Assembly: GCA_947311175.1 (NCBI GenBank)
Contig: CAMZKK010000066.1
Span: forward strand, 1-7,288
Length of the DNA: 7,288 nucleotides
Direction: 5' to 3'
Source of the DNA: an uncultured Planctomycetota bacterium
GTDB lineage: Bacteria; Planctomycetota; SZUA-567; JAFGNG01
Position numbers and translations under genes: made by a program. Below the pieces are notes generated by a model. It saw only the letters and a program-made list of their open reading frames with translations, did not search any database and was not told the DNA's origin. Shown here piece by piece: positions 1 through 5,529 of the stretch (positions within the stretch are counted from its first letter, which is position 1; every line of letters begins with the position of its first letter).

Positions 1-249
1 GGACGATACCACCACCGCCCTAACCGGATAGAATTTCATAAGCTTTTTAAGAAAAGTTATTCCATCCATTCTTGGCATTTCAATATCAAGCGTGATGACA
101 TCCGGCTTTAAATTCACAATCATATCACGAGCGACATACGGATCAGGAGCAGAACCGACAATCTCAATTTCTGAATCTTTTGCTAATTCTTTTTCAAAAA
201 CTGCTCTGACAATTGCTGAGTCATCTACAATTAAAACTTTTATTGGCAT
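1..249 (-). CDS. cheB: CheB receptor methylesterase/deamidase, N-terminal receiver part only (gene runs off left edge)
   Basis: CheB removes methyl groups from (and often deamidates) chemoreceptor glutamates when its receiver domain is phosphorylated by CheA. Only 83 codons are visible, from an ATG at 249 to the window edge. They form most of a receiver domain: it begins MPIKVLIVDDSAIVR (acidic pocket D9, D10), with phosphoacceptor D55 in LDIEMPRMDG and the beta-4 end VVVSS at the edge. The MPRMDGITFLKKLMKFYP segment followed by VVVSS is typical of CheB rather than stand-alone CheY. The C-terminal esterase domain with its Ser-His-Asp triad would lie outside, so identity rests on the receiver and on che neighbours. 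The start is 11 bases after the stop of the cheX-like gene. An AGGTAGGTG stretch 4 bases upstream of the ATG overlaps that stop and suggests translational coupling. A receiver with another output domain is the alternative. Confidence 0.88.
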   Translation of the reverse strand, partial: MPIKVLIVDDSAIVRAVFEKELAKDSEIEIVGSAPDPYVARDMIVNLKPDVITLDIEMPRMDGITFLKKLMKFYPVRAVVVSS

Positions 250-260
250 AAAACACCTAC

Positions 261-716
261 CTAATCTATAATTTTTAAATCTAATAAAATTGCCTCGTCA
301 TCAAAATCAAAACCGATAACATTGTCATCATCTATCATTTTGTCCCACTCTTCTTTGTTTGAAGCAACAACCTCTGGAATTGTCAAATCAAATACCGGCT
401 CTGTTCCTGCGATTTCGGTCAAGATATTACCAATAACAATATTTGCAACCTCCTTGACCGCATCTATTGGCTGTTCTGAAGTCAATTCGTCCTCAGTCGC
501 AACGCCAAGTAGATTGACAGCCATCTCCTGACATGCGGAAATAGGAGCAATGATGGTTAAGCTACCTTTTATGGGACCATTAAATCCTATTTCTGTCTTA
601 ATGGTTTCTCCTGTTGCTTCAGCAAGGTCTGCTTTGTCTTCTTCATCGCCAAACATAAAAACAGTATTTTCCATAATTTCGCAAAATACTTTGCTTATCG
701 TTTCTTGCTTATTCAT
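261..716 (-). CDS. cheX: CheX-like (CheC/CheX/FliY family) CheY-P phosphatase
   Basis: Predicted cytoplasmic phosphatase that speeds loss of phosphate from CheY-P and so ends the signal. The 151-residue protein has one copy of the family active-site pattern D/S-x3-E-x2-N followed about 22 residues later by Pro: D85, E89, N92 in DAVKEVANIVIGN, and P114 in LTIPEVV. CheC carries two such motifs and FliY extra domains; one motif at this length fits CheX. The acidic C-terminus (DFDDEAILLDLKI) is a beta strand typical of the fold. The frame could start at a TTG at 722, but GGGAG lies only 3 bases from that TTG and 9 bases from the ATG at 716, so I choose 716. The gene overlaps the cheY end by 8 bases, which ties the phosphatase to its presumed substrate. 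CheC remains an alternative name, because CheD (often a CheC partner) is encoded nearby. Confidence 0.85.
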   Translation of the reverse strand: MNKQETISKVFCEIMENTVFMFGDEEDKADLAEATGETIKTEIGFNGPIKGSLTIIAPISACQEMAVNLLGVATEDELTSEQPIDAVKEVANIVIGNILTEIAGTEPVFDLTIPEVVASNKEEWDKMIDDDNVIGFDFDDEAILLDLKIID

Positions 717-1098
717 TGCCAATTTCTCCCATTGTTGTTAATACAGCATCTCGTAAATCTTCGGGAGTAAATGGTTTTCTAATATATGCACTAACTCCCT
801 TTGCTTTTAGTTGCTCAATCCTGGTAGTGCTTCCCTCTGTTGAAACAATGATGACCGGAAGAGATTTTGATTCAGGATTTTCTCTAATTTTTTCAAGCAT
901 TTCAATCCCTCCCATCACCGGCATATTGATGTCGGCAAAAACCAAATCAATCCACTCTTTATCTATAATTTCAAGTGCCACCGCTCCATTTTCTGCTTGG
1001 TATATTTCACCAAATGGAATCTTTGCCAAGGTTAATGTTTTAATGATGACTGAACGAACAATGCTTGAATCATCAACTATTAAGATATTAAATGCCAT
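709..1098 (-). CDS. cheY: CheY-type single-domain response regulator
   Basis: A 129-residue stand-alone receiver, the usual CheY length, expected to take phosphate from CheA and act on the flagellar motor or another target. Visible residues: acidic pair D9/D10 in ILIVDDSSIVR, phosphoacceptor D56 in FADINMPVMGG, switch Ser S86 in IIVSTEGS, aromatic Y105 and invariant K108 in AYIRKPF. The VSTEGS and KPFTPEDL segments are typical of chemotaxis CheYs of deltaproteobacterial type. The start is clear: AGGAG sits 7 bases before the ATG. It follows the HDOD gene by 13 bases and overlaps the cheX-like phosphatase gene by 8. No DNA-binding or other output domain is present. Whether it drives flagellar switching or another process cannot be told from the window. 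Confidence 0.93.
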   Translation of the reverse strand: MAFNILIVDDSSIVRSVIIKTLTLAKIPFGEIYQAENGAVALEIIDKEWIDLVFADINMPVMGGIEMLEKIRENPESKSLPVIIVSTEGSTTRIEQLKAKGVSAYIRKPFTPEDLRDAVLTTMGEIGNE

Positions 1099-1111
1099 AC
1101 TTCGTCTCCTA

Positions 1112-1963
1112 TTATTCTAACAAATCTGACAGTTCATCCATTTTGATTACTGCCTGACAGATAGCCTCTTCACATTTGTTTTTTGATAGCCCTAATCTCT
1201 TGTATACTTTTGAAGAGGGACGATATTCACTGCCGTCATCTCCAGTACCAATCCCGCTTATGATTCCAAGATTGTCGGCAGCATGAACTATGTCAATTCC
1301 TGCATCATAATCTTTAATGTCATCAGGACGATGATGATAATGAACTATCTTAATTATATTTTCCGGCACATTCCAACCAGCAAGGAGGATTGCACCAATC
1401 TCAGCATGGTCAATTCCCAAAACTTGTCGTTCAGATTCTTCAAAGGATAGTCCTTCATTTTCACTTAATTTATAGATTTCTTCACAGTCTATTTCTAAAA
1501 ATTCACCGAGAACAACCTTGCCAATATCGTGGAGTAATCCGGCAGCAAGGATTCCATCTGGAGTAGGCACGTCAACAACGGCTGGCAACACCTCAGAGCA
1601 TACCCCGACAAACACCATATGTTTCCACAACTCACCTTTTTTTAAGCCATAACCATTGATGGCTTGCTCGACTGTCGCTTTTGCAATTGAGCTGATAGCG
1701 GCAACAAAAACCTGTTTTCTTCCCATCCTGACGATGGCATCTTTGATGGTGCTAATCTTTCCAGAGCCACCAAATGATGCAGAATTTACTAAATGCAAAA
1801 TAGTAGAGGTAAGTCCAGGGTCATACTCAATTATTCTTGATAGTTCTCTAGTGTCGCTTTCAGGATCTTGTAGTGCAACAAGTGCGTCTCCTGCTCTTCC
1901 CGGAATTTTTTCGATAGACTTAATTTCAGAAAGTATTTTATCACGAGTAGTATTGTTATTCAT
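1112..1963 (-). CDS. HDOD domain signalling protein with HD-type metal ligands retained
   Basis: A 283-residue protein built almost wholly of an HDOD domain, a relative of HD phosphohydrolases common in signalling and chemotaxis loci; its molecular role is usually unknown. Residues 1-110 are the helical HDOD start, with the motif IIEYDPGLTSTILHLVNSA at about 44-62 and AIVRMGRKQV at about 76-85. The second half contains LWKH (H115), LLHDIGK (H145, D146), DHAEIGA (H186), HYHHRP (H208, H210, H211) and HAADNLG (D230). These positions match ligands of catalytic HD domains, although many HDOD proteins have lost them. There is no GYP motif, so it is not a standard HD-GYP cyclic-di-GMP phosphodiesterase. 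No membrane segment is seen. The ATG overlaps the cheD stop as ATGA, with GAGGAGA about 8 bases upstream, so coupled translation is likely. Enzymatic activity is possible but unproven. Confidence 0.9.
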   Translation of the reverse strand: MNNNTTRDKILSEIKSIEKIPGRAGDALVALQDPESDTRELSRIIEYDPGLTSTILHLVNSASFGGSGKISTIKDAIVRMGRKQVFVAAISSIAKATVEQAINGYGLKKGELWKHMVFVGVCSEVLPAVVDVPTPDGILAAGLLHDIGKVVLGEFLEIDCEEIYKLSENEGLSFEESERQVLGIDHAEIGAILLAGWNVPENIIKIVHYHHRPDDIKDYDAGIDIVHAADNLGIISGIGTGDDGSEYRPSSKVYKRLGLSKNKCEEAICQAVIKMDELSDLLE

Positions 1964-2433
1964 ATCTCAATCTCCTCTCCCCGTGATTTTATAAATGTCT
2001 GCCCGGTTGACATATTCAGAACCATTGTCTTGGGATTATTGCCACCGATATTTTCTCCATTTATCAAGATATTATTTTTCCATAATATCTTTCTGGTGAC
2101 AGCGAAATTTCTTTCACCAATATTAAACATATTTTTGTCATCCATTAATTTTCCTGCACCTGCCACTTTAGTGATTAAGTTATCTCGTTTCGCACCAAGA
2201 TTAAAAATTTCTTGTAAAAGTAAATTTATGCCGGTATCAACAAACATACACGGCTTTGCTTTTGCCTTTTCCTTTGCTTTTTTCGACAATGGCAATAAAC
2301 AATGGAGCATTCCGCCGATTCCTACCTCAGGGTCAAAAAAAGTGATCCCTACGCACGAACCGAGCGAATAAGTGATTATAGTATCACTCGCATCAGTGCT
2401 GATTGCCATGTCTGAAATTCCTACAATTTTCAT
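1960..2433 (-). CDS. cheD: CheD chemoreceptor glutamine deamidase
   Basis: CheD converts specific receptor glutamines to glutamates and in many species binds CheC-family phosphatases as a feedback step. This 157-residue protein has the normal length and the catalytic set known from the Thermotoga maritima enzyme at the same positions: T21 and C27 in ITYSLGSCVGI and H44 in GGMLHCLLP. Other family blocks are FVDTGINLLLQEI (about 64-76), a Gly-rich VAGAGKLM segment, and NIGERNFAVTRKIL followed by GENIGGNNPKTMVL and a C-terminal strand containing TGQTFIKSRGE. The start is supported by CGGAG about 8 bases before the ATG. That Shine-Dalgarno sits in a perfect hairpin (separate entry). The next gene, HDOD, starts inside the cheD stop (ATGA). 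Its presumed substrates include the receptor encoded at the right end of the window. Confidence 0.95.
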   Translation of the reverse strand: MKIVGISDMAISTDASDTIITYSLGSCVGITFFDPEVGIGGMLHCLLPLSKKAKEKAKAKPCMFVDTGINLLLQEIFNLGAKRDNLITKVAGAGKLMDDKNMFNIGERNFAVTRKILWKNNILINGENIGGNNPKTMVLNMSTGQTFIKSRGEEIEI

Positions 2434-2455
2434 TAAAAAATCTCCGATTTTTTAA
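2433..2455 (-). promoter_or_regulatory. Hairpin enclosing the cheD Shine-Dalgarno and start codon
   Basis: A perfect 10-bp inverted repeat, TTAAAAAATC at 2433-2442 and GATTTTTTAA at 2446-2455 (plus-strand reading), is separated by 3 bases. On the transcript the loop is GGA and the adjoining stem G completes the GGAG ribosome binding site. The last stem base is the A of the cheD ATG. The stem is nearly all A-U, so it would be only modestly stable. It could make cheD translation sensitive to structure or temperature. Function is inference; the symmetry is directly visible. Confidence 0.45.
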
Positions 2456-2499
2456 AATTAACAATGGAGATGCTCGCCTATCGATTCACATTGTTAATT
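2454..2499. repeat. Dispersed AT-rich repeat, copy A, with 11-bp inverted arms
   Basis: The spacer between the response regulator gene and cheD contains a perfect 11-bp inverted repeat, AATTAACAATG (2456-2466) and CATTGTTAATT (2489-2499), around a 22-base loop. Bases 2454-2489 align without gaps to 5446-5481 at 28 of 36 positions, including the 10-bp core TCGCCTATCG (2474-2483) and a shared TCAC. The right arm ends one base before the stop codon of the regulator gene. It may be a small non-autonomous or palindromic intergenic element. As a hairpin it could also weakly end transcription or protect the mRNA 3' end, but no good U-tract follows on the minus strand. Confidence 0.6.
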
Positions 2500-2500
2500 G

Positions 2501-2887
2501 TTAATTTTTTCCCGTCCATCTATCTATCTTCTCAAAAGCATGTTCAATCGCTTTCAAATAACTTTCTGTGTCAACTGGTTTTAAAAAAACATCATCAAAT
2601 CCCGATTCAATACAGTCCTGCACTCCAAACAATGAGATATGAGCAGTGAGTGCATAAATAATAGTAAGCGGATACATTCCCTTGATTGTTCGGCAAAGTT
2701 CATCGCCCTTCATTCCCGGCATCATCAAGTCAAAACTCATCACCCTGATAGTTTGTTCACCCAAGATGACTAACGCCTCTTCAGCACTTTCAGCAGCGGT
2801 TACACTGTATCCTTTCGCAGAAATAAGCTCAGCTAGAAAATCTCTAATATTTTCTTCGTCATCAACAATAAGTATTTTTTTATCCAT
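2501..2887 (-). CDS. Single-domain response regulator (CheY-like receiver)
   Basis: A 128-residue receiver with no output domain. Key residues: D9/D10 in ILIVDDEENIRDFL, phosphoacceptor D53 in FDLMMPGMKG, T81 in YALTAH and K103 in FLKPVD. The DDEENIRDFLAELI opening and LMMPGMKGDEL resemble receivers linked to sensor kinases rather than motor CheY. The frame is open up to an ATG at 2914, but nothing like a ribosome binding site precedes it. The ATG at 2887 has AGGA 6 bases upstream and gives a standard receiver start, so I use 2887. It lies 43 bases behind the PAS-HisKA gene, and the two probably work as a pair or phosphorelay. The C-terminus ends with WTGKN, directly against repeat copy A. 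The target of its output is not visible. Confidence 0.9.
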   Translation of the reverse strand: MDKKILIVDDEENIRDFLAELISAKGYSVTAAESAEEALVILGEQTIRVMSFDLMMPGMKGDELCRTIKGMYPLTIIYALTAHISLFGVQDCIESGFDDVFLKPVDTESYLKAIEHAFEKIDRWTGKN

Positions 2888-2930
2888 CTTTTTTCCTATC
2901 AAACAATGATACATTTATTAAAAATGCAAT

Positions 2931-3953
2931 TTATAATTCGCTATCCGAGCTTGATTTATTTATATCAACAATCTGTGAATTACCAACATAGGTTATTGTC
3001 TTATAAGTGGTAATTTTGCTTAATCTTTTCGATATCTCACGAAGTCGACTAACTTCTTTTTTCATCTTTTCAATATATGCTTCCATCTTTTCATTGCCGG
3101 TAGCAAACTTCATCCCCATCAAATCAACATATCCGGCAAAGACGGTTAACGGTTGATTTATTTCATGACTAATTCCGCCAGCCATTTCAACAATGGAATT
3201 TAGTTTTTCTTTATACTCTTTTGCTTCTTCGATTGCCTTACGCTCTGTAATGTCGGTAAATACCCACAAGAGAGAATCAACCTCAAGCCCATCATTTAAC
3301 ACTGCTGAACACTTCAACTCACAAGGTGGGCTTTGATGTTGTTTGAAATACATTTCTTCTTTATGATAAGTCCCATAACTTATGTCATTTACAATTTCAT
3401 CAAAGATTGAACCGTCACGCAAAACATCCTTAACTTTAAAAGTATTTGCTTTATCCTTGGTGATGCCTGCAAGGTAACTAAAGGCAACATTAATATAGAT
3501 TGGTTTTCCGACAGCATCGGTAATTAACATTCCGTCGCCTGCATCATCCATCGCAGAGCGAAATTGCAAAAGCTCTAATGTCTTCTTTTTAGCAAAAGTA
3601 ATATCGCGCGCCACATGGACTCCACCAATTATTTTTTTATCATCATTTTTAACAGGAAATGCCGATACTTCAAAAGTGAGAGAATTAATCTTTACTTCAC
3701 ATCTTGAATTATGTCCACTTTCAATCATTGCTGCAACCGGACACCCTTCAATAAATTCCGAACAACTGTGAAACAGACAAAAACATTTTTGTCCTATCAG
3801 CTCTTCAGCAGGCTTTCCAAAAAAATCTGCAAATGCCTTGTTTACTTTCAAAATACTTCCATCAACCCCATGAATAGAGACCAAGTCACCAATTACATCA
3901 AATAAGGGCGACCATTTCAAACTGTCTGTTTCGTTGATATTTATTTCATTCAT
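2931..3953 (-). CDS. Two-PAS sensor protein ending in a HisKA phosphoacceptor domain, without ATPase domain
   Basis: A 340-residue soluble protein. PAS 1 (about 15-120) starts with WSPLFDVIGDLVSIHG and carries a Cys cluster, C57, C59, C64 and C71, in the CFCLFHSC...GCPV region. PAS 2 (about 130-238) runs from FRSAMDDAGDGMLITD to WVFTDITERK. A short coiled linker leads to a HisKA domain (about 250-316) with the H-box GGISHEINQPLTVFAGY, phosphoacceptor H263. The protein stops about 25 residues after the second HisKA helix; the N, G1 and G2 boxes of a HATPase domain are absent. There is no room for one before the next gene, and nothing kinase-like follows the stop, so this is not a simple frameshift. 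It may act as a phosphotransfer or dimerising partner for another kinase. A GTG at 3965 would overlap the cheR stop as GTGA but lacks a ribosome site. The ATG at 3953 has GTGAG 7 bases upstream and is preferred. Confidence 0.87.
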   Translation of the reverse strand: MNEININETDSLKWSPLFDVIGDLVSIHGVDGSILKVNKAFADFFGKPAEELIGQKCFCLFHSCSEFIEGCPVAAMIESGHNSRCEVKINSLTFEVSAFPVKNDDKKIIGGVHVARDITFAKKKTLELLQFRSAMDDAGDGMLITDAVGKPIYINVAFSYLAGITKDKANTFKVKDVLRDGSIFDEIVNDISYGTYHKEEMYFKQHQSPPCELKCSAVLNDGLEVDSLLWVFTDITERKAIEEAKEYKEKLNSIVEMAGGISHEINQPLTVFAGYVDLMGMKFATGNEKMEAYIEKMKKEVSRLREISKRLSKITTYKTITYVGNSQIVDINKSSSDSEL

Positions 3954-3961
3954 CTTATAAC

Positions 3962-4747
3962 TCACTTTATATAAATAGACGGTTTTATTGTCTTAAATTT
4001 GCTACTTATTCCGGTCAAACTTTCTGCATGTCCAACTAAAAGGTATCCTCCCGGTTTTAATAGTCGATAAGCTTCATTGATTAGTCTATGCCTAACTTTG
4101 TTGTCAAAATAGATCATTACATTTCGGCAAAAAATTATATCTAACGGTCCCTTCATGGGAAATGGTGGCGTTGATAGATTTAGTCTTTTAAAAAGAACTT
4201 TTGATTTAACTATATCTTTAATCATATACCCTTGCTCACATTTGTCAAAGTATCGTTTCTTCAGCTCCATATTTATCGGTTTTAACTTTTCTTTTACATA
4301 AAATCCTTTTTTGCAAGCGGAAAGAATTTTGGTTGAAATATCGGTGGCAAGAATCCTTGCATCAATCTCACTTGGCAATGTTTCAAGGATGGAAATAGCA
4401 ATCGTATATGGCTCTTCACCGCTTGAACTAGCGGCAGACCAAATCCTAAATTTTCGTTGTCCTTGCTCATACCACTCCCTAATTTTTGCTTTAAAGAAAT
4501 CAAAATGCTCCGCTTCTCGAAAAAAACTTGTGGTATTCGTAGAGATTGCATCAAGCATTTCAACAACCTCTTTTCCGTCGCTGTCATTATTGACTAAAGT
4601 AAAATATTCATCTTCATCGTCAATCCCCAACACTCGCATTCTCTTGCCAATCCGAGCCTGCACTAATGCCTTCTTGCCTTCATTTAATGAGATACCGCTC
4701 TTCTCATAAATCAAGCTTCGAAATGATTCAAATGTTTTATCGTTCAA
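3962..4747 (-). CDS. cheR: CheR chemoreceptor methyltransferase
   Basis: CheR transfers methyl groups from S-adenosylmethionine to receptor glutamates during adaptation. The 261-residue protein is full length. It has an N-terminal helical domain (1-70, with YEKSGISLNEGKKALVQARI), NTTSFFRE (71-78), the SAM-binding segment WSAASSSGEEPYTIA (103-117), acidic D136 in LATDIS, a beta subdomain at about 164-190, and FCRNVMIYFD (206-215) followed by LLKPGGYLLVGHAESL. The usual WSAGCSSGEEP reads WSAASSSGEEP here, a mild change. The start is a TTG at 4747 with AAGGA 6 to 7 bases upstream. No in-frame ATG lies nearby upstream, and the N-terminus aligns with the family from this point. It follows brnA by 34 bases. 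Its stop lies 8 bases before the ATG of the PAS-HisKA gene. The likely substrate is the receptor encoded upstream. Confidence 0.95.
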   Translation of the reverse strand: MNDKTFESFRSLIYEKSGISLNEGKKALVQARIGKRMRVLGIDDEDEYFTLVNNDSDGKEVVEMLDAISTNTTSFFREAEHFDFFKAKIREWYEQGQRKFRIWSAASSSGEEPYTIAISILETLPSEIDARILATDISTKILSACKKGFYVKEKLKPINMELKKRYFDKCEQGYMIKDIVKSKVLFKRLNLSTPPFPMKGPLDIIFCRNVMIYFDNKVRHRLINEAYRLLKPGGYLLVGHAESLTGISSKFKTIKPSIYIK

Positions 4748-4785
4748 ACTAAATCCTTTTTGGTAGCAGATTTTTTTTTGTTCAT
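4744..4785 (-). other. Possible 13-codon ORF bridging brnA and cheR
   Basis: A minute frame reading MNKKKSATKKDLV starts with an ATG that overlaps the brnA stop (ATGA at 4782-4785). It ends with a TGA overlapping the TTG start of cheR (TTGA at 4744-4747). It includes a run of nine A on the transcript (4771-4779). The double overlap could carry ribosomes from brnA to the weak cheR start. I see no good ribosome binding site of its own, and the arrangement may be chance. Translation is not supported beyond the geometry. Confidence 0.2.
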
Positions 4786-5066
4786 AGTTTTAGGTTAATC
4801 TTACCAGTAGCATAATTGTGAACTAAGGCTTGGATTATATTTTGATAACCTATACCTAATTCTTTTGATTTTGCCTTGATTGCCGCTAAGTCACTTACTG
4901 AAAAACGAATTGTTGTTTGGCGTTTTTCCTGTAATGATTTAGTATAGATTGCAGATTCTCTATATGCCTTTTGTTCTTTTTTATTGATTGGATTGTCAGT
5001 CCATTCACCTGCCTCAATTTCTGACAACATATCAACTTCTTCAGCATCTAATACCACTCTTTTCAT
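4782..5066 (-). CDS. brnA: BrnA-like / CopG-family antitoxin
   Basis: Predicted antitoxin of a type II toxin-antitoxin pair: it would bind and neutralise the toxin encoded just upstream and repress their shared promoter. The 94-residue protein has an acidic N-terminal half (DAEEVDMLSEIEAGEW at about 7-22) and a C-terminal ribbon-helix-helix. The strand is QTTIRFS at 50-56, helix A is VSDLAAIKAKSKELG at about 57-71, and helix B is YQNIIQALVHNYATGK at about 74-89. The GEW motif followed by the IGYQNIIQALVHNY helix is typical of the CopG-type antitoxins that accompany BrnT-like toxins. The start ATG overlaps the toxin stop as ATGA, with GGAG 7 bases upstream. Toxin-first order also fits brnTA. 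The pair sits between mcp and cheR, an unusual place. Assignment to BrnA proper versus the broader CopG antitoxin family is less certain. Confidence 0.82.
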   Translation of the reverse strand: MKRVVLDAEEVDMLSEIEAGEWTDNPINKKEQKAYRESAIYTKSLQEKRQTTIRFSVSDLAAIKAKSKELGIGYQNIIQALVHNYATGKINLKL

Positions 5067-5341
5067 TGTTGTTCTCCATATTCTATTGTAAGTTTTCTGC
5101 TAGGGATAATTGTTTTTAAAAATATTTCTTTGTTATTCTCAACAAAGGGAACATAGTAAATGTATTTTTTGATTCTTACCACGAAGATTTGCTGATTAGG
5201 ATATTTTTCTTGGTTTTGATGTTTCTTGCGTCCTAAAATCTTTTCATCTTCAATGATTTCCAAGATGTCTTCAAATCCAACACCTCTTTGAATCTTCAAC
5301 AATTGATTTTTTTCTTCATTCCATCTAATTAATTTTTTCAT
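5063..5341 (-). CDS. brnT: BrnT-like toxin of a type II toxin-antitoxin pair
   Basis: A 92-residue basic protein similar in pattern to BrnT ribonuclease-type toxins, small RelE-fold proteins that cut RNA when not bound by antitoxin. Visible features are the opening IRWNEEKNQLLKIQRGVGFEDI, matching the WDEEKN...GVxFEDI signature, followed by a central HQNQEKYPNQQIFVVRI segment and a strand pair YIYYVPFVENN. The C-terminal block is IFLKTIIPSRKLTIEY, where BrnT members have an R(I)ISARKATxxE-like ending. Length is normal and the frame is intact. The start ATG at 5341 has AGGA 6 bases upstream. It is followed by the antitoxin gene with ATGA overlap and preceded by its own candidate promoter and dyad. 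A related toxin subfamily (DUF4258-like) would be the main alternative. Toxic activity is inferred from family only. Confidence 0.8.
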   Translation of the reverse strand: MKKLIRWNEEKNQLLKIQRGVGFEDILEIIEDEKILGRKKHQNQEKYPNQQIFVVRIKKYIYYVPFVENNKEIFLKTIIPSRKLTIEYGEQQ

Positions 5342-5350
5342 TGAATTTCC

Positions 5351-5368
5351 TGAATATATTTTTATTCA
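5351..5368. promoter_or_regulatory. Candidate operator dyad in the brnTA leader
   Basis: An inverted repeat TGAATA (5351-5356) and TATTCA (5363-5368) with a 6-base spacer lies at the predicted transcription start and just ahead of the brnT ribosome site. Ribbon-helix-helix antitoxins bind such short dyads and repress their own operon, so this is a plausible BrnA site. The dyad is visible; the binding is inference. Confidence 0.35.
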
Positions 5369-5375
5369 CTCGTTG

Positions 5376-5404
5376 AAAATACATTATTGTAGATATATAG
5401 TCAA
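5376..5404 (-). promoter_or_regulatory. Candidate sigma-70-type promoter for brnTA
   Basis: On the minus strand TTGACT (5404-5399, five of six to the -35 consensus) is followed after exactly 17 bases by TATTTT (5381-5376, four of six to the -10 consensus). The predicted start near 5369 leaves a leader of about 28 bases before the brnT ATG. The stretch between the boxes is itself an imperfect palindrome beginning ATTG and ending CAAT. This is the best promoter match I see in the spacers, and transcripts from it could continue into cheR and genes beyond. Confidence 0.5.
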
Positions 5405-5445
5405 TACAATTTCTGCAATCTTTCATCTTACCAACTCAATAATTA

Positions 5446-5529
5446 AAAATTAAAAATGATTGTGTTCGCCTATCGGCTCACGGTTATTATTAATTACCAT
5501 TCAGCTCTGCTGGATTCCTTCATTTTTAA
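5446..5529. repeat. Dispersed AT-rich repeat, copy B, with 10-bp inverted arms
   Basis: Bases 5446-5481 match copy A (2454-2489) at 28 of 36 ungapped positions, sharing the core TCGCCTATCG (5466-5475) and TCAC. Here the arms differ: TTAAAAATGA (5450-5459) pairs with TCATTTTTAA (5520-5529) across a 60-base interior. Read on the minus strand the core also forms GCC-GATA-GGC. A conserved core with changing AT-rich arms suggests a family of small intergenic elements, not a single-locus regulator. Confidence 0.55.

Noticed and set aside
720..722. TTG start for the cheX-like gene giving two more residues
   Set aside because: The GGGAG ribosome site is only 3 bases away from it, whereas it is 9 bases from the ATG at 716.
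716..1120. A 134-codon plus-strand frame opposite cheY, and similar plus-strand frames opposite HDOD, cheD and cheR
   Set aside because: All lie opposite well-identified genes with conserved motifs, show no known domain, and lack convincing ribosome sites.
2888..2930. Frameshifted remains of a HATPase domain after the PAS-HisKA gene
   Set aside because: Only 43 bases separate it from the next gene and none of the frames there shows N, G1 or G2 box residues.
4294..4587. A 97-codon minus-strand frame inside cheR in another frame
   Set aside because: It lies wholly within cheR, whose frame is intact and full of conserved motifs; no homology pattern is visible.
4771..4779. Run of nine T on the plus strand as a terminator U-tract
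   Set aside because: It is A-rich on the transcribed (minus-strand) message, and no GC-rich hairpin stands next to it for either direction.
2454..5529. CRISPR array or paired attachment sites formed by the two repeats
   Set aside because: There are only two imperfect copies about 3 kb apart with no regular spacers and no integrase or cas gene; a dispersed intergenic element explains them better.
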